DNA of 64,000 nt from Paenibacillus sp. J45TS6 (GCF_018403285.1 NZ_BOSJ01000008.1:142095-206094); one strand, 5' to 3'. Numbered from the stretch's first letter, positions 24,741 to 34,878 are shown. Made by a program: numbers and translations. Notes: a model not told the origin generated them from the sequence alone.

Positions 24741-24766
24741 TTCATCTCAAAAATACAGCAATCAAA

Positions 24767-24805
24767 AAAAGAGCCTTTCTCTTCTCCCGAGAAAGGCTCT
24801 TTTTG
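24767..24805. terminator. Bidirectional terminator
   Basis: GAGCCTTTCTC and GAGAAAGGCTC form a perfect stem flanked by A7 and T5, separating the convergent esterase and lacZ genes. Confidence 0.9.
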
Positions 24806-24834
24806 CTTATACTAAAACACCGTCACTTAATGAA

Positions 24835-27800
24835 TTAACCCTGATTTCGAATTGTAAATTGGAAGGACAATTCGCCTGATGGATCAATTGTAAATTCGTC
24901 TAGTACAGGCGCTCCCCAGCTGTCATCTCCGCCAACACCCATTTGGCAGCCAGCAATCGTGACTACGGTATGATGCACATTTGGCAGTTCATAATGATGA
25001 GTTGCTTGTTCCAGTTCAAACGCCGTGTACGGCGATATTACTGCTTCTACTGGCTGCGATGCCGGAGCAGTAATCAGAATTCCTTTTCCGGTGTCATTCG
25101 TGATTGCAACCTCACGAACTCCCGTACGATTACCCGATTCCTGCGGAACGAGATAAGCAGATACATTATCTTCAGCACGGTTTTTGAAACGTGTAAGTCT
25201 TGCTCCCTCCGCACGGTCTGCATAGTTCTCCTCTGGTCCTTTTGCATACCAATCCAGGTTCGCATAATCTGCTGGCACTTTAAAGGACAAGGCGAAGATC
25301 GGGAACTTCGGTAATCCAGACACCCCTTTATACGAGGAATCAACCTGAATACTTCCGTCTGTAAATACGGTATAGGCCACCTTCACCCTTACATCCTCAT
25401 GAACACTCAGCTTATAGGTATACGTGATCGTTGCTTGTCCTTCTGATTCTGCTAGTTCCCAGCTTAGTGTTCGGCGAGTAAGACTTGCTGCATACCAAGC
25501 GGAAGAATCAAAATGGAACCCTGCTCCTTTATCGTTATCCGTCATCGCTCTCCAGAAGAGCGGAGCTGGCGGTGCCGAGATCATCTCACGACCTCCGTAG
25601 TTCACCGAGATGAGCGTTCCGGCCTGTTTAGAGAACATGATCGAGAAGTCACGGCCGTGTACGCCGATATTCACATCCCCTTCGACCACGCGGAAATCAT
25701 TTGATAGCGCGGAGCCTTTTGCAGAAATATCTCCTTTAGCTTCTTCCACAAGGAACACATGCTGTCCAAAGCACACTTCATACCCTGCTTCAGCCCATAA
25801 GGTTTCTTCCTTGAGCACGAGGGAGCAATCTACGCTATACTCGCCAGGCTGACCACTCACCTCTGGCAAAGTATACGCAATCTCCTTCTCTTCTCCCGCA
25901 GCTACATGAACATCCATTCTTCCTGTGAACAACTGCTTTCCTTCTTTGTTCAGCGTGTATACGAGTTCATAAGCATCCGTACTGACAAAAAGATTCTCAT
26001 TTCGAATGGTAACTCCCGTAAGGCTTGGCGTAAGCTTCACATTCTGATACACGAATTTCACTTCCTGCATCTTTGGAGACCAACGGCGGTCTGCATATAC
26101 AATCCCGTTACCGGAGAAGTTGTAATCCGTAGAACGATCGTCAAAGTCACCGCCGTAGGCCATAAATTCCTTGCCATAACGATCTTTTTTAATTAAAACC
26201 TGATCCATGTAGTCCCAGATAAAACCACCTTGATACATTGGATACTTCTGTTCAAGTTCCGTGTATTTATGGATACCGCCTAACGAGTTCCCCATCGCGT
26301 GCATATATTCACAGCTGATATACGGTTTACCTGGATTGTCATTTAGATACTCTTCAATATCTGCTACCTTCGCATACATCCGGCTCTCCATGTCACTCGT
26401 TCTGTCATAATTCCGGTCGTAGAATACTCCTTCATAATGTACGAGACGAGTGCTGTCTTTCTCCCGGAAATAATCGGATACATTCAGGATGACGTCCCCA
26501 GCATAGGATTCATTACCACAAGACCATATGAGGATGGAAGGATGGTTTTTATCCCGCTCTACCATCGAAATCGCACGATCCATTACAATATCCTGCCATT
26601 CCATGTTGTTTCCAGGCACGTTCCATGATGGCTCAACTGCGCCCATCTTCTGCCATGATCCATGGGTTTCCAGATTCATTTCATCAATGACATATACACC
26701 ATACTCATCACAAAGTTCATACCAGAGCGTCTGGTTCGGGTAGTGGGAGGTACGAACCGCGTTCATATTCCCCTGCTTGATTGCTTTGATATCCCATAGC
26801 ATATCTTCTTTTGTTATATTCCGTCCTTGACGAACATTGAATTCATGTCGGTTTACCCCTTTGAAGACAATACGTTTCCCGTTTAGATGCATCACTTTGT
26901 CTATCATCTCAAATTTACGGAAGCCTACTTTTTGAGGTACCACTTCGACAAGTTCTCCTGCCTCATTGTATAAAGAAATATAAAGAGTATATAAGTACGG
27001 TGCTTCTGCGCTCCATAGATTTACATTTCCGGCTGCCAGACGAACCGAGAGATTGTCTTCGGGAGATACTACAGTCTGCTCCGCAATCACTTTATTTTCC
27101 GCATCTTTTAGTACAAGTTCCACTTTTGATGCTGACTTGCCTGTCAGTTGCAGATCCGTAAGAAGTGTACCTGCTTCATACTTCTCATCCAGATCTGTCT
27201 TTACAAATAAATCTTGAACATGCACTTCTGGAATGGTGTACAGATATACTTCCCGGAAGATCCCTGAGAAGCGCCAGAAGTCTTGATCCTCCAGCCAGCT
27301 GCCTGTGCTGCGTTGATACACCTCAACAGCCAGCTTGTTCTCTCCGTCCGTTATATAGGGAGTAAGATCAAACTCACTTGGCGTAAAGCTGTCTTCACTG
27401 TAACCGACAAACTCTCCATTCAGCCATACATAGAAAGCCGATTCAACACCTTGAAAAGAAACATAGAGCGGACGGCCTTCCCATCCTTCAGGTACGTCAA
27501 AATATTTTACATAGCTGCCAACCGGATTATGGTCTTCTGAAACCATAGGCGGCCTAAGGTTCTCATGTCCATCCCATGGATACATCGTATTTACATACTG
27601 CGGGTTTCCGTACCCTTGCAACTGAATATGTCCAGGAACTTCAATCTGAGCCCAGCCCCGGCAAGATACTTCTTTCTTATAAAAGTCCGCTTGGCGTGCT
27701 GCCGGCGAAGCAGCATAACTAAATTTCCAGCTTCCGTTCAGACTATGTCGAAGCGGCATCTCTCCACGCTGCTGCGCCTCTTCGGCTGTAGCATAATACT

Positions 27801-27903
27801 TATGATCGGAATGCGCAGGCACTCTGCCTACAGCGAATACGCTTACATCAGACAACCATGTTGTGCTCGGATTTACTTTTTGCTCCATTACTTGTTTCAT
27901 CAT
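24835..27903 (-). CDS. lacZ: GH2 beta-galactosidase (LacZ family)
   Basis: The 1022-residue length matches the large LacZ type. Domains in order are the N-terminal sugar-binding domain (YVKYFDVPEGWEGRPLYVSFQGVES), an Ig-like domain, the TIM barrel, a linker domain and the C-terminal small-chain domain (FHFDSSAWYAASLTRRTLSW, LDWYAKGPEENYADR). The acid/base Glu is in WSCGNESYAGD and the nucleophile Glu in ISCEYMHAMGNSLGG. It lacks a signal peptide, so it cleaves imported beta-galactosides. The start at ATG 27903 follows GGAGG; an earlier frame start at 27942 has no ribosome site. It is the last gene of the operon binding protein-permease-permease-lacZ. Confidence 0.93.
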   Translation of the reverse strand: MMKQVMEQKVNPSTTWLSDVSVFAVGRVPAHSDHKYYATAEEAQQRGEMPLRHSLNGSWKFSYAASPAARQADFYKKEVSCRGWAQIEVPGHIQLQGYGNPQYVNTMYPWDGHENLRPPMVSEDHNPVGSYVKYFDVPEGWEGRPLYVSFQGVESAFYVWLNGEFVGYSEDSFTPSEFDLTPYITDGENKLAVEVYQRSTGSWLEDQDFWRFSGIFREVYLYTIPEVHVQDLFVKTDLDEKYEAGTLLTDLQLTGKSASKVELVLKDAENKVIAEQTVVSPEDNLSVRLAAGNVNLWSAEAPYLYTLYISLYNEAGELVEVVPQKVGFRKFEMIDKVMHLNGKRIVFKGVNRHEFNVRQGRNITKEDMLWDIKAIKQGNMNAVRTSHYPNQTLWYELCDEYGVYVIDEMNLETHGSWQKMGAVEPSWNVPGNNMEWQDIVMDRAISMVERDKNHPSILIWSCGNESYAGDVILNVSDYFREKDSTRLVHYEGVFYDRNYDRTSDMESRMYAKVADIEEYLNDNPGKPYISCEYMHAMGNSLGGIHKYTELEQKYPMYQGGFIWDYMDQVLIKKDRYGKEFMAYGGDFDDRSTDYNFSGNGIVYADRRWSPKMQEVKFVYQNVKLTPSLTGVTIRNENLFVSTDAYELVYTLNKEGKQLFTGRMDVHVAAGEEKEIAYTLPEVSGQPGEYSVDCSLVLKEETLWAEAGYEVCFGQHVFLVEEAKGDISAKGSALSNDFRVVEGDVNIGVHGRDFSIMFSKQAGTLISVNYGGREMISAPPAPLFWRAMTDNDKGAGFHFDSSAWYAASLTRRTLSWELAESEGQATITYTYKLSVHEDVRVKVAYTVFTDGSIQVDSSYKGVSGLPKFPIFALSFKVPADYANLDWYAKGPEENYADRAEGARLTRFKNRAEDNVSAYLVPQESGNRTGVREVAITNDTGKGILITAPASQPVEAVISPYTAFELEQATHHYELPNVHHTVVTIAGCQMGVGGDDSWGAPVLDEFTIDPSGELSFQFTIRNQG

Positions 27904-28039
27904 ACATCCTCCATTTCTATATGGGAAAGGACTGCCTGACATCAGTCTTTACTTGCTCTCAACTGATGCCAAGACAGCCTTTCCTATCAAGCTTGAATCC
28001 ATTTCATAATGCATGCAACAGATTCGATACCTATTTAAA

Positions 28040-28864
28040 TTACTTAACGGACCCTGTCATTCCTGCTACGAAGTGTTTTTGCATGACAAAGAATACAAGT
28101 GCAGTTGGCAGCGTAGTAATGACAATCGCAGACATAATCATTCCGTAATCCGGTGCATATCCTGAACCAAGGTTAGAAATCAAGAGCGGCACTGTCATAT
28201 TCTCAGGCGACTGCAAGACGATGAGCGGCCACAGATAGTTGTTCCAGCTGCTAAGGAATGTAATGATGGCAGCTGCTGCATACGTCGATTTCATTGTCGG
28301 CATGTAAATCTTAAAGAAGAGTCCAATTTCAGTCAGACCATCCATCCGCCCTGCTTCCAGTAAATCTTTAGGGAACATCTTGGAGCTTTGACGGAAGAAA
28401 AAGATCAAGAATGCGGTAGTAAATGTTGGTAAAATAACTGCCGATGCAGTGTCGATCCCAAGGAACGGAATGACACTCGATACTTTTGCAAACATTTGAT
28501 ACAGCGGCACCATAATAGCTGCAAAAGGAATCATCATGGATGCCAGCAAAATGTTGAACACAATATCTTTCGCACGGCTGCGATAAATCTCGAATCCGTA
28601 ACCTGCTGCAGATGCAACGAGCAAAGAAAGAATCGTTGTCACAATCGATATTTTGGCTGAGTTCCAAAGTGCCTGCCACATATCTACACTGTTAAATAGG
28701 TTCCTTACATTATCGAAAAGATGTGATCCCGGAAGAAGTCTTCCCTTTGTAACGTCTACTGACATATTCGTTGAACTTGTGATCATCCACAAGAATGGAA
28801 AGATCGAAATCAGGGTAGCAAGGATAAGAAATGCATACGTAAAAAATTTCTTCGGTTTACTCAT
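28040..28864 (-). CDS. Carbohydrate ABC transporter permease, MalG type
   Basis: The 274-residue inner-membrane protein has six hydrophobic segments and the cytoplasmic EAA loop EAGRMDGLTEIGLFFKIYMP, which contacts the ATPase. The N-terminal MSKPKKFFTYAFLILATLISIFPFLWM-type start is typical of MalG/AraQ permeases. Its start overlaps the end of the upstream permease gene by 4 bases. No ATPase gene is in the operon; a shared MsmX-type ATPase encoded elsewhere is likely, as is common for this transporter class. Confidence 0.9.
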   Translation of the reverse strand: MSKPKKFFTYAFLILATLISIFPFLWMITSSTNMSVDVTKGRLLPGSHLFDNVRNLFNSVDMWQALWNSAKISIVTTILSLLVASAAGYGFEIYRSRAKDIVFNILLASMMIPFAAIMVPLYQMFAKVSSVIPFLGIDTASAVILPTFTTAFLIFFFRQSSKMFPKDLLEAGRMDGLTEIGLFFKIYMPTMKSTYAAAAIITFLSSWNNYLWPLIVLQSPENMTVPLLISNLGSGYAPDYGMIMSAIVITTLPTALVFFVMQKHFVAGMTGSVK

Positions 28865-29874
28865 TTTTTATCGCCCCCAATTTTGTTCTGAATGAGTGTC
28901 AGGATGATGACCATCACTACGATCGAGTAAGAAACAGTTGCTGCATATCCAAAGTCTGGTGTGTACTCAAATGATAAGTTATAAATATACTGTGAAATCG
29001 ACATGGTTGAGTTACCTGGTCCGCCTTTCGTGATGTTTACAACTTCATCAAATAACTGCAGGGTACCAATCGTCGATGTAATCGTCGTAAATAAGATCAT
29101 CGGTTTTAGAAGAGGAATCGTAATTTTAAAGAATTGAGTAAACGCATTTGCGCCGTCAATACGAGCTGCTTCATATACGGATTTGTCGATATTTTGCAAA
29201 GAAGAAAGATAGAAAATCATGTTATAACCTGTAAAACGCCAAGTAATCGCAATAATAATGGTTACTTTTGCCCAGAACGGATCAGAAATCCATTGAATCG
29301 GTTCTGATATAAGATGGAAATTCATGAGCATCTTGTTCACAATACCGTCTCCGCCAAACATGTATTTAAATACAACGGAGTATGCTACAAGGGAAGTAAC
29401 GGTAGGTAAGAAAATGGCGGTTCTAAAGAACCCTTTAAATTTCAAGTTATCATCATTAAGTAGAACGGCAATAAAGATCGCAAGGACCAGCATGACAGGA
29501 ACTTGTATGATGAGATAAATAAACGTATTTTTTACTGCAGTAATAAAGTTGCTGTCCTGGAACAAGCGAATATAGTTATCGAATCCAACAAAATCAAGAT
29601 TCATCCCCCGGCCTGATTTAAAGGAAAGGATCAGCGCCTGAATCATTGGATAAAAATAGAACAAACTGATTGCAAGAACCGGTACGAGAATAAATAACCA
29701 GCCTGTTATATTGATACGTCTCTGACTGCCCATGCCTTTAGGACTTCCGGTACTCGCCGCGGTCTTCGCAGTTTTCACACCACTCCACACCCTTCTCAAC
29801 TGTTTTCTAAAGTATGTTTTTTTGTTTCTCTCTCTTTTTTCTTCATAAAAAGGACCCTTGCCCTTTCCCTCCAT
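28861..29874 (-). CDS. Carbohydrate ABC transporter permease, MalF type
   Basis: The 337-residue membrane protein has six predicted spans and the EAA loop EAARIDGANAFTQFFKITIP. It pairs with the MalG-type permease encoded immediately downstream. The first 55 residues are strongly basic and hydrophilic (repeated Lys/Arg) and not usual for the family; the ATG at 29874 has only a weak ribosome site, and starts at an internal GTG or at MGSQRR (about residue 48) are possible. Flanking sequences GGACCCTTG and CAAGGGCCC could form a hairpin around this start. Confidence 0.87.
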   Translation of the reverse strand: MEGKGKGPFYEEKRERNKKTYFRKQLRRVWSGVKTAKTAASTGSPKGMGSQRRINITGWLFILVPVLAISLFYFYPMIQALILSFKSGRGMNLDFVGFDNYIRLFQDSNFITAVKNTFIYLIIQVPVMLVLAIFIAVLLNDDNLKFKGFFRTAIFLPTVTSLVAYSVVFKYMFGGDGIVNKMLMNFHLISEPIQWISDPFWAKVTIIIAITWRFTGYNMIFYLSSLQNIDKSVYEAARIDGANAFTQFFKITIPLLKPMILFTTITSTIGTLQLFDEVVNITKGGPGNSTMSISQYIYNLSFEYTPDFGYAATVSYSIVVMVIILTLIQNKIGGDKK

Positions 29875-29919
29875 CCATAGAGGTTTTCTCTAAAGGAGAA
29901 GCAGAAGGAACAAGGGCCC
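29852..29919 (-). promoter_or_regulatory. Intercistronic inverted repeat around the permease start
   Basis: GGACCCTTG (29852-29860) and CAAGGGCCC (29911-29919) pair with one mismatch across the binding-protein/permease junction. Such structures often reduce expression of the permeases relative to the binding protein; the loop contains the permease ATG. Confidence 0.35.
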
Positions 29920-29934
29920 GTATTCATTCATGAA

Positions 29935-31236
29935 TTAACGAATTTGAGTGTCTGCTTGAGACTGCGCATCCTTAAGTACGGAATCAATATCTTTGCCGCC
30001 TAGATAGTTTTGCATTGCAACAACCAAGATATCCTCGACTGCGTACGTATTTAGACCATAATTCACGTTAGGAATTTGTTCTGTCCAAGCAGCGAAGTCA
30101 GATACCACTTTTTGTCCTTGGAAATACTCATCTTCTGCTTTATAAGCTTCACCCTCGGAAGCCGCTTTGAACGTACCGATTACACCCACTTCTGTATTCA
30201 ATGTTTGATACAGATCTACGTTGGTACCGAAAGTTGCAGCCAAGAATTCTGCCGCTGCTTCTTTACCGTCTACGTTCATTACATACCAAGAGCTGCCGCC
30301 AAGGTTTGAAGCATTCACAGCACCTTCTACACCAGGCAGTTTCGGCGTTGGAACTACTGCCCATTTTCCGGACTGAGAAGCCTCTGCTTTGATCGATGGA
30401 GTAATCCAGTTACCTGAAGGAGTAGATGCAACATCACCGCCGTTAAGAGCCCCAACCCCTTGACTCCAGTCAGAAACGACTTTGACGATACCCGAGTCCA
30501 TCAACTTTTTGTAGGTTTCAAATGCTACTTTCATTGCTTCGTTATTCGCAATGTTTGGCGTTTCACCATCTTCGGTGGTATACCAAGAACCCGCAGATTG
30601 AACCATCATACGAATGATTCCGAGGTCATTCGGATCTTGTGTCAGCATCAATTTTCCTGTTTTTTCTTTAATGTCTTTACCGATTTCAATATACTTATCC
30701 CAATCAATATCTTGCAGGTCGTCAAGCGTGTACCCTGCTTCCTCCAAGTAGTCTGTTCTGATATACAATCCAGTAGCTCCAGAATCAAAAGGAACTCCAT
30801 ATTGTTTGCCATCTACGCTAGTAGGTCCCACTTTATAATCCGCAAAATTGGCTACATCAATGACATCTGTCAGTTCAAAGAAAGAATCCGGATACGATTG
30901 TAGGAAACTTTGTGCCCGGTAATCCTCAATCAGCACAATGTTCGGAAGACCTTTTGTAGATCCAGAGTTAAGGCCTGTGTTCAGCTTCTGCACGATATCT
31001 GCTTGTGCGTTCTCTACAACATTAATCTTAAGATCAGGATTTGTTTCCGCATAAGCCTCTTTCGCTTTATTCATTGCTGCAATGTTAAACGCTGGGTCCC
31101 ATGCCCAGACTGTAATCTCTTTCGTATCTGCACTAGATCCTTCACTAGATTCTCCACCTGAACCCGTAGAACAAGCAGATAGAACGACCGCACTAGCTAA
31201 CAGGACTGAAAGTACTTTTGGTAATTTGTTTCTCAA
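29935..31236 (-). CDS. Sugar ABC transporter substrate-binding lipoprotein (SBP_bac_1)
   Basis: The 433-residue extracellular lipoprotein has a signal peptide with lipobox LSAC and a Gly/Ser linker. Family-1 binding protein features follow: EITVWAWDPAFN, GLPNIVLIEDY, YGVPFDSGATGLYIRTDYLEEAGY, and PSGNWITPSIKAEAS. It should capture a galactoside for the two permeases and cytoplasmic beta-galactosidase downstream. A two-component system of the YesM/YesN type lies directly upstream on the same strand, and a cre-like site lies in its leader. Ribosome site GAGGGGG. Confidence 0.92.
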   Translation of the reverse strand: MRNKLPKVLSVLLASAVVLSACSTGSGGESSEGSSADTKEITVWAWDPAFNIAAMNKAKEAYAETNPDLKINVVENAQADIVQKLNTGLNSGSTKGLPNIVLIEDYRAQSFLQSYPDSFFELTDVIDVANFADYKVGPTSVDGKQYGVPFDSGATGLYIRTDYLEEAGYTLDDLQDIDWDKYIEIGKDIKEKTGKLMLTQDPNDLGIIRMMVQSAGSWYTTEDGETPNIANNEAMKVAFETYKKLMDSGIVKVVSDWSQGVGALNGGDVASTPSGNWITPSIKAEASQSGKWAVVPTPKLPGVEGAVNASNLGGSSWYVMNVDGKEAAAEFLAATFGTNVDLYQTLNTEVGVIGTFKAASEGEAYKAEDEYFQGQKVVSDFAAWTEQIPNVNYGLNTYAVEDILVVAMQNYLGGKDIDSVLKDAQSQADTQIR

Positions 31237-31282
31237 TGAAATAACCCCCTCAAGGCTGTAATAAATATGGATTTAAAATAAA

Positions 31283-31321
31283 ATAAGATGGAAGCGTTTA
31301 CTTTCTATGCTTCCATCTTAT
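31283..31321 (-). terminator. Hairpin terminator between kinase and transporter genes
   Basis: ATAAGATGGAAGC and GCTTCCATCTTAT form a perfect 13-bp stem; on the minus strand it is followed by TTTATTTTA. It lies 47 bases before the binding-protein start, so it may act as an attenuator as well as the end of the kinase gene. Confidence 0.75.
31289..31302. promoter_or_regulatory. cre-like catabolite repression site inside the hairpin
   Basis: TGGAAGCGTTTACT matches the CcpA operator pattern TGNAANCGNWWNCA at all defined positions except the last. It overlaps the left arm and loop of the terminator hairpin in front of the galactoside operon. CcpA roadblock control is inferred. Confidence 0.5.
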
Positions 31322-31489
31322 CATTCATGTATGCGGTTTCTTTAGAACTATCTTTGTTAGCTTTGGTGCTTTTCTTAGTTACCTTGTTCAATTCACCGCT
31401 ATACTCATGTACTATATTTAGGTTTTGGTTCTTTATTTAGATTAATCCTATATTTTTGAATTTGATTCAACTTTTTTATCCTTTATTGT

Positions 31490-33307
31490 TCAACTGCTTT
31501 TCTCGTCTTGCTCCTCCTGTTTTTGTAGAGGTATCGTGATTTTGATCCGAGTACCCTCACCAATTACACTGCTAATATCAACTCCATAGCTGTCTCCATA
31601 CATGAATCTGAGCCTATGATCCACATTCTGTATCCCGATACCCGAGAATAACTTTCGATTCCTCTTTGTCTTCGGTAATGTTTTTCCTTCCGCCGTTTCA
31701 GCTGAATCTATGTCCATCCCATCTCCGTTGTCATTTACTTCACAGACCAAATGATCATCCTGAACCGAAATCATAATCAGAATCGTTCCCTCTTCTTTAT
31801 GGTTGAAAGCATGAAAAAACGCATTTTCAATAAACGGCTGCAAAATAAGTTTAGGAATTTGGTAGTCCATACTCTCTGGTTCTATGAAATAATTGACTCG
31901 AATTCTATCGCCATATCTTACATGATTGATAAACACATAATTCTTTAGTGTATCCAGCTCTTGGCGGACGGTAACGGCACTCTGTACGTTGCTGACGGTA
32001 TTTTGCAGCAAGGTAATTAAGGCATTGATCGTTTCGGCAGCTTTTTCTTTGTTTCCTTGTTGTACGAGAAACTTAACAGAAGCCAGTGTATTATATAGAA
32101 AATGAGGATTAATCTGCATTTGGAGCGCGGCAAGTTCGGCTTTCCGCTGCTCTTTCTGAGTCTCTACCAATCGATCTACATACACATTTAATTCGTCGAG
32201 TACATAGTTGAACGCATTGCCCAGCTCCTCCACCTCATATCCGCTTTTGGATACATCAACGCGCTGATTAAATCCACTCGTTGGAATCTGTGACATATGA
32301 CGGACAAGTCCTCTCATGGACTTCGTCATTTTTCTTGTAATGAGATAGACAACAATTAGTGACAGTAGAACAACGGACATGATCATGAGTGTAATTGTTT
32401 TTACATTGACCATATTCCCCATCGCTGTTTCTCGGTCTAAAAGGTTCACCAGATAAAAATCAAATTCCGGTAAATACTCTGATAATACCGTCATCTCGCT
32501 TCCCTCAAAAGAAAGGCTTGTACTGCCGAGTCCACTCTTCTCTTGTGTATCTACAGCGTGCAACAGAGAAGGAACATGCTTACCGATCAGCTCACTTCGA
32601 TTACTGGAGATAATCTGTCCCTGTGAACTCATCAGCAGCACATCATTGCCTTCACTTGTGAAATTCTCATAAAAAGACTGGAAATCCTGGTCACGAAACG
32701 TGATATACAGTGTTCCATAAATATTCCCAGTATACTGTTCATATAAAGCTTTTGAGGCAACCAGCACAGGTTTTTGTTCTGTACCCGGCTGATCTCGATC
32801 ATAATAAAGCTGATACAGAATCTCCCGCGGATTTGCTTTTGTCTGTTTTGTTATCTCATGATTGTTTAATTCATCTACCGTAACCGACCAGTACCAAGGA
32901 TCTGTTGTATAACTTCGCCCGTTGGCTCCAACGAGTGTCACACCTACATCATAAGCACTTAGGTTCGTTATAATCGTCTTAATCCGCTGCGTCATTGCAT
33001 AGGTCTGCATGGATAACGACACGGAATCCGTCTCACTGCTCGACAGGTATTTACGGACTCCTCCGCTTTGCGCAATTAAGGTAGCACTCGTTGCAACCGC
33101 ATTATTGTATGCTTCAAGATCTGATTTAACCTGTCCCAGTAACTTTTCATTCGTAATACTGAAGGTCTTGAGGAATAAATTCTCAGACATGCGAATCGTA
33201 ATCGCTACAGATAACAACGAGACCGTAATAATACTGATTAAGGTGACTAAAAACAACTTCACAAACAGACTTCTTTTGTTCAAATTTGCAAGCTCCCCCA
33301 TCATCAT
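31490..33307 (-). CDS. Cache-HAMP sensor histidine kinase, YesM type
   Basis: The 605-residue membrane kinase has a first span (about 14-35), an extracellular Cache-like sensor domain (about 40-285), a second span (about 295-315), a HAMP domain, a His_kinase domain with the phospho-acceptor motif QMQINPHFLYNTLAS, and an ATPase domain with NAFFHAF, DNGDGMD and GIGIQNVDHRL. It should phosphorylate the YesN-type regulator whose gene overlaps its start by 4 bases. The position upstream of the galactoside transporter suggests that it senses the sugar, possibly through the binding protein. Confidence 0.9.
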   Translation of the reverse strand: MMMGELANLNKRSLFVKLFLVTLISIITVSLLSVAITIRMSENLFLKTFSITNEKLLGQVKSDLEAYNNAVATSATLIAQSGGVRKYLSSSETDSVSLSMQTYAMTQRIKTIITNLSAYDVGVTLVGANGRSYTTDPWYWSVTVDELNNHEITKQTKANPREILYQLYYDRDQPGTEQKPVLVASKALYEQYTGNIYGTLYITFRDQDFQSFYENFTSEGNDVLLMSSQGQIISSNRSELIGKHVPSLLHAVDTQEKSGLGSTSLSFEGSEMTVLSEYLPEFDFYLVNLLDRETAMGNMVNVKTITLMIMSVVLLSLIVVYLITRKMTKSMRGLVRHMSQIPTSGFNQRVDVSKSGYEVEELGNAFNYVLDELNVYVDRLVETQKEQRKAELAALQMQINPHFLYNTLASVKFLVQQGNKEKAAETINALITLLQNTVSNVQSAVTVRQELDTLKNYVFINHVRYGDRIRVNYFIEPESMDYQIPKLILQPFIENAFFHAFNHKEEGTILIMISVQDDHLVCEVNDNGDGMDIDSAETAEGKTLPKTKRNRKLFSGIGIQNVDHRLRFMYGDSYGVDISSVIGEGTRIKITIPLQKQEEQDEKSS

Positions 33308-34878
33308 ATGTTCTGGTTCTCCTGCACCTGTTCTTTTCGATACTGACTTGGTGATACCCCGGTCATCTTTTTAAAAACTTTTGTAAAATAACTCTGATCA
33401 GAGTAACCTACACGGTCACTAATTTCAGAGATTGTCTCTTCTGTTGCTACCAGCATTTCTTTTGCTTTCTCAACTCGCACCTTGTTTACATATTCACTGA
33501 AACCTTCATTATTGTTGGCAGAGAAATAACTCGATAAATAAGATGCGTTAAAATGAAACTTCTTCGCCACTTCCGTTAGGGTAATTGGCTCGGCATAATG
33601 CTCCTGTATATAGTTTAGCAGACGATAAAAACTTGGATTCGTTGAAGTGTCCGTCTCTCTCGTAATGCTCTCCGCTTCTTGGATAAATTCCTCGATGAAC
33701 TGAATCGCATCACGTGCGTACACGGCCTGATCAATTTGTCTGAAATAATCATATTTTCTCTTTTCGAGTGGCTCGGTTTCAAATTTCAGCTTACTTAGTG
33801 TGTTGGTAACATTAAATATAAAATTACCAAGCAGAGATTTGAATTCAAATATATCTGTCTCATAATCTAAAGATTTCGCATGGATATGTTCAAGGAAAAA
33901 TGAAAAGGATTTTTGGAATTGTTTACGTTTTAATCCTTCAATCAGTTCCGCCATATCTATCGCTGACGTCCTAGCCGGTAAGGCAGGTAAATGGTCTGCT
34001 TCAAGAACCGGATACGTCGGTAAATAAAACGAGTAACGTTTCAATCTCTCATATTGTTTACTGTAGACGTTGCCCAATTGGCAAAAATCTTCAAATCGAT
34101 TACTAATAATAAAATGCAGCCTCTCTGCTTGCTCACGCTGCTGAGGAATACGGGAAAGATTCTGTATCAGTTGCTCTATACGTTCGGACCAGGGATCATT
34201 CGCATTGAGTAAATAGAGCAGCGTGCCTGGAACAGATTCTAGCTTCATATACTCTGCTTGCCCTGATCGTAAATGATGAAGACACTGACTCACACTTTTT
34301 TCGATCTGACTCTTCTCTAATTTATCTTTTACGGGATTCAAATCTGCACCCAGTAGAAGAAACTTAGGATAAGGAAACCGGCGGCGGATGATTTCGGTTG
34401 TTATCTCTGCCTCATAACCGGAAATCATCTTATCGATTGCTTGCGCGATCTGTGTCTCTTCCGATCGTTCTTCTTTTACCGGTATGCCAAGTCCTTCTAT
34501 TTTGGCTGCTGTTTTGTGTAAAATAGAGAGCAGATATTCCGCCTCGAGTTTAGGTTTTAATATATAGTCAGCGACTCCGTTCTGAAACGTAGAACGCACA
34601 TAATCGAATTCGCTGAAGCTGCTCAGCACGATAACCTCGATAGCAGGATAGCGCTCTTTTACCAACCTTACCAACTTCTCGCCATCCATAATAGGCATCA
34701 CGATATCTGTAATCACAATGTGAGGTTGTAACTCTTCTACCAATTCTAGCGCTTCCAAACCATTAGAAGCTTCCCCAACAATATAATAGCCAGCTTGTTC
34801 CCAGTCCAGAAGATGTTTGATCCCCTGTCTAACCAGCATCTCGTCATCGACGATAAGAACTTTGCACAATGATCTCAT
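33304..34878 (-). CDS. AraC-type response regulator, YesN type
   Basis: The 524-residue protein has an N-terminal receiver domain (1-120) with acidic pair VDDE, phospho-acceptor Asp in VITDIVMPIMDGE and Lys in DYILKPKLEAE. A middle region of unknown fold follows, then a C-terminal AraC DNA-binding domain (about 420-515; FNASYLSSYF and GYSDQSYFTKVFKKMTGVSPSQYR). It is the partner of the overlapping YesM-type kinase and the likely activator of the galactoside operon. The TTG/ATG region upstream carries GGGGG purines; the ATG at 34878 is accepted. Confidence 0.9.
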   Translation of the reverse strand: MRSLCKVLIVDDEMLVRQGIKHLLDWEQAGYYIVGEASNGLEALELVEELQPHIVITDIVMPIMDGEKLVRLVKERYPAIEVIVLSSFSEFDYVRSTFQNGVADYILKPKLEAEYLLSILHKTAAKIEGLGIPVKEERSEETQIAQAIDKMISGYEAEITTEIIRRRFPYPKFLLLGADLNPVKDKLEKSQIEKSVSQCLHHLRSGQAEYMKLESVPGTLLYLLNANDPWSERIEQLIQNLSRIPQQREQAERLHFIISNRFEDFCQLGNVYSKQYERLKRYSFYLPTYPVLEADHLPALPARTSAIDMAELIEGLKRKQFQKSFSFFLEHIHAKSLDYETDIFEFKSLLGNFIFNVTNTLSKLKFETEPLEKRKYDYFRQIDQAVYARDAIQFIEEFIQEAESITRETDTSTNPSFYRLLNYIQEHYAEPITLTEVAKKFHFNASYLSSYFSANNNEGFSEYVNKVRVEKAKEMLVATEETISEISDRVGYSDQSYFTKVFKKMTGVSPSQYRKEQVQENQNI

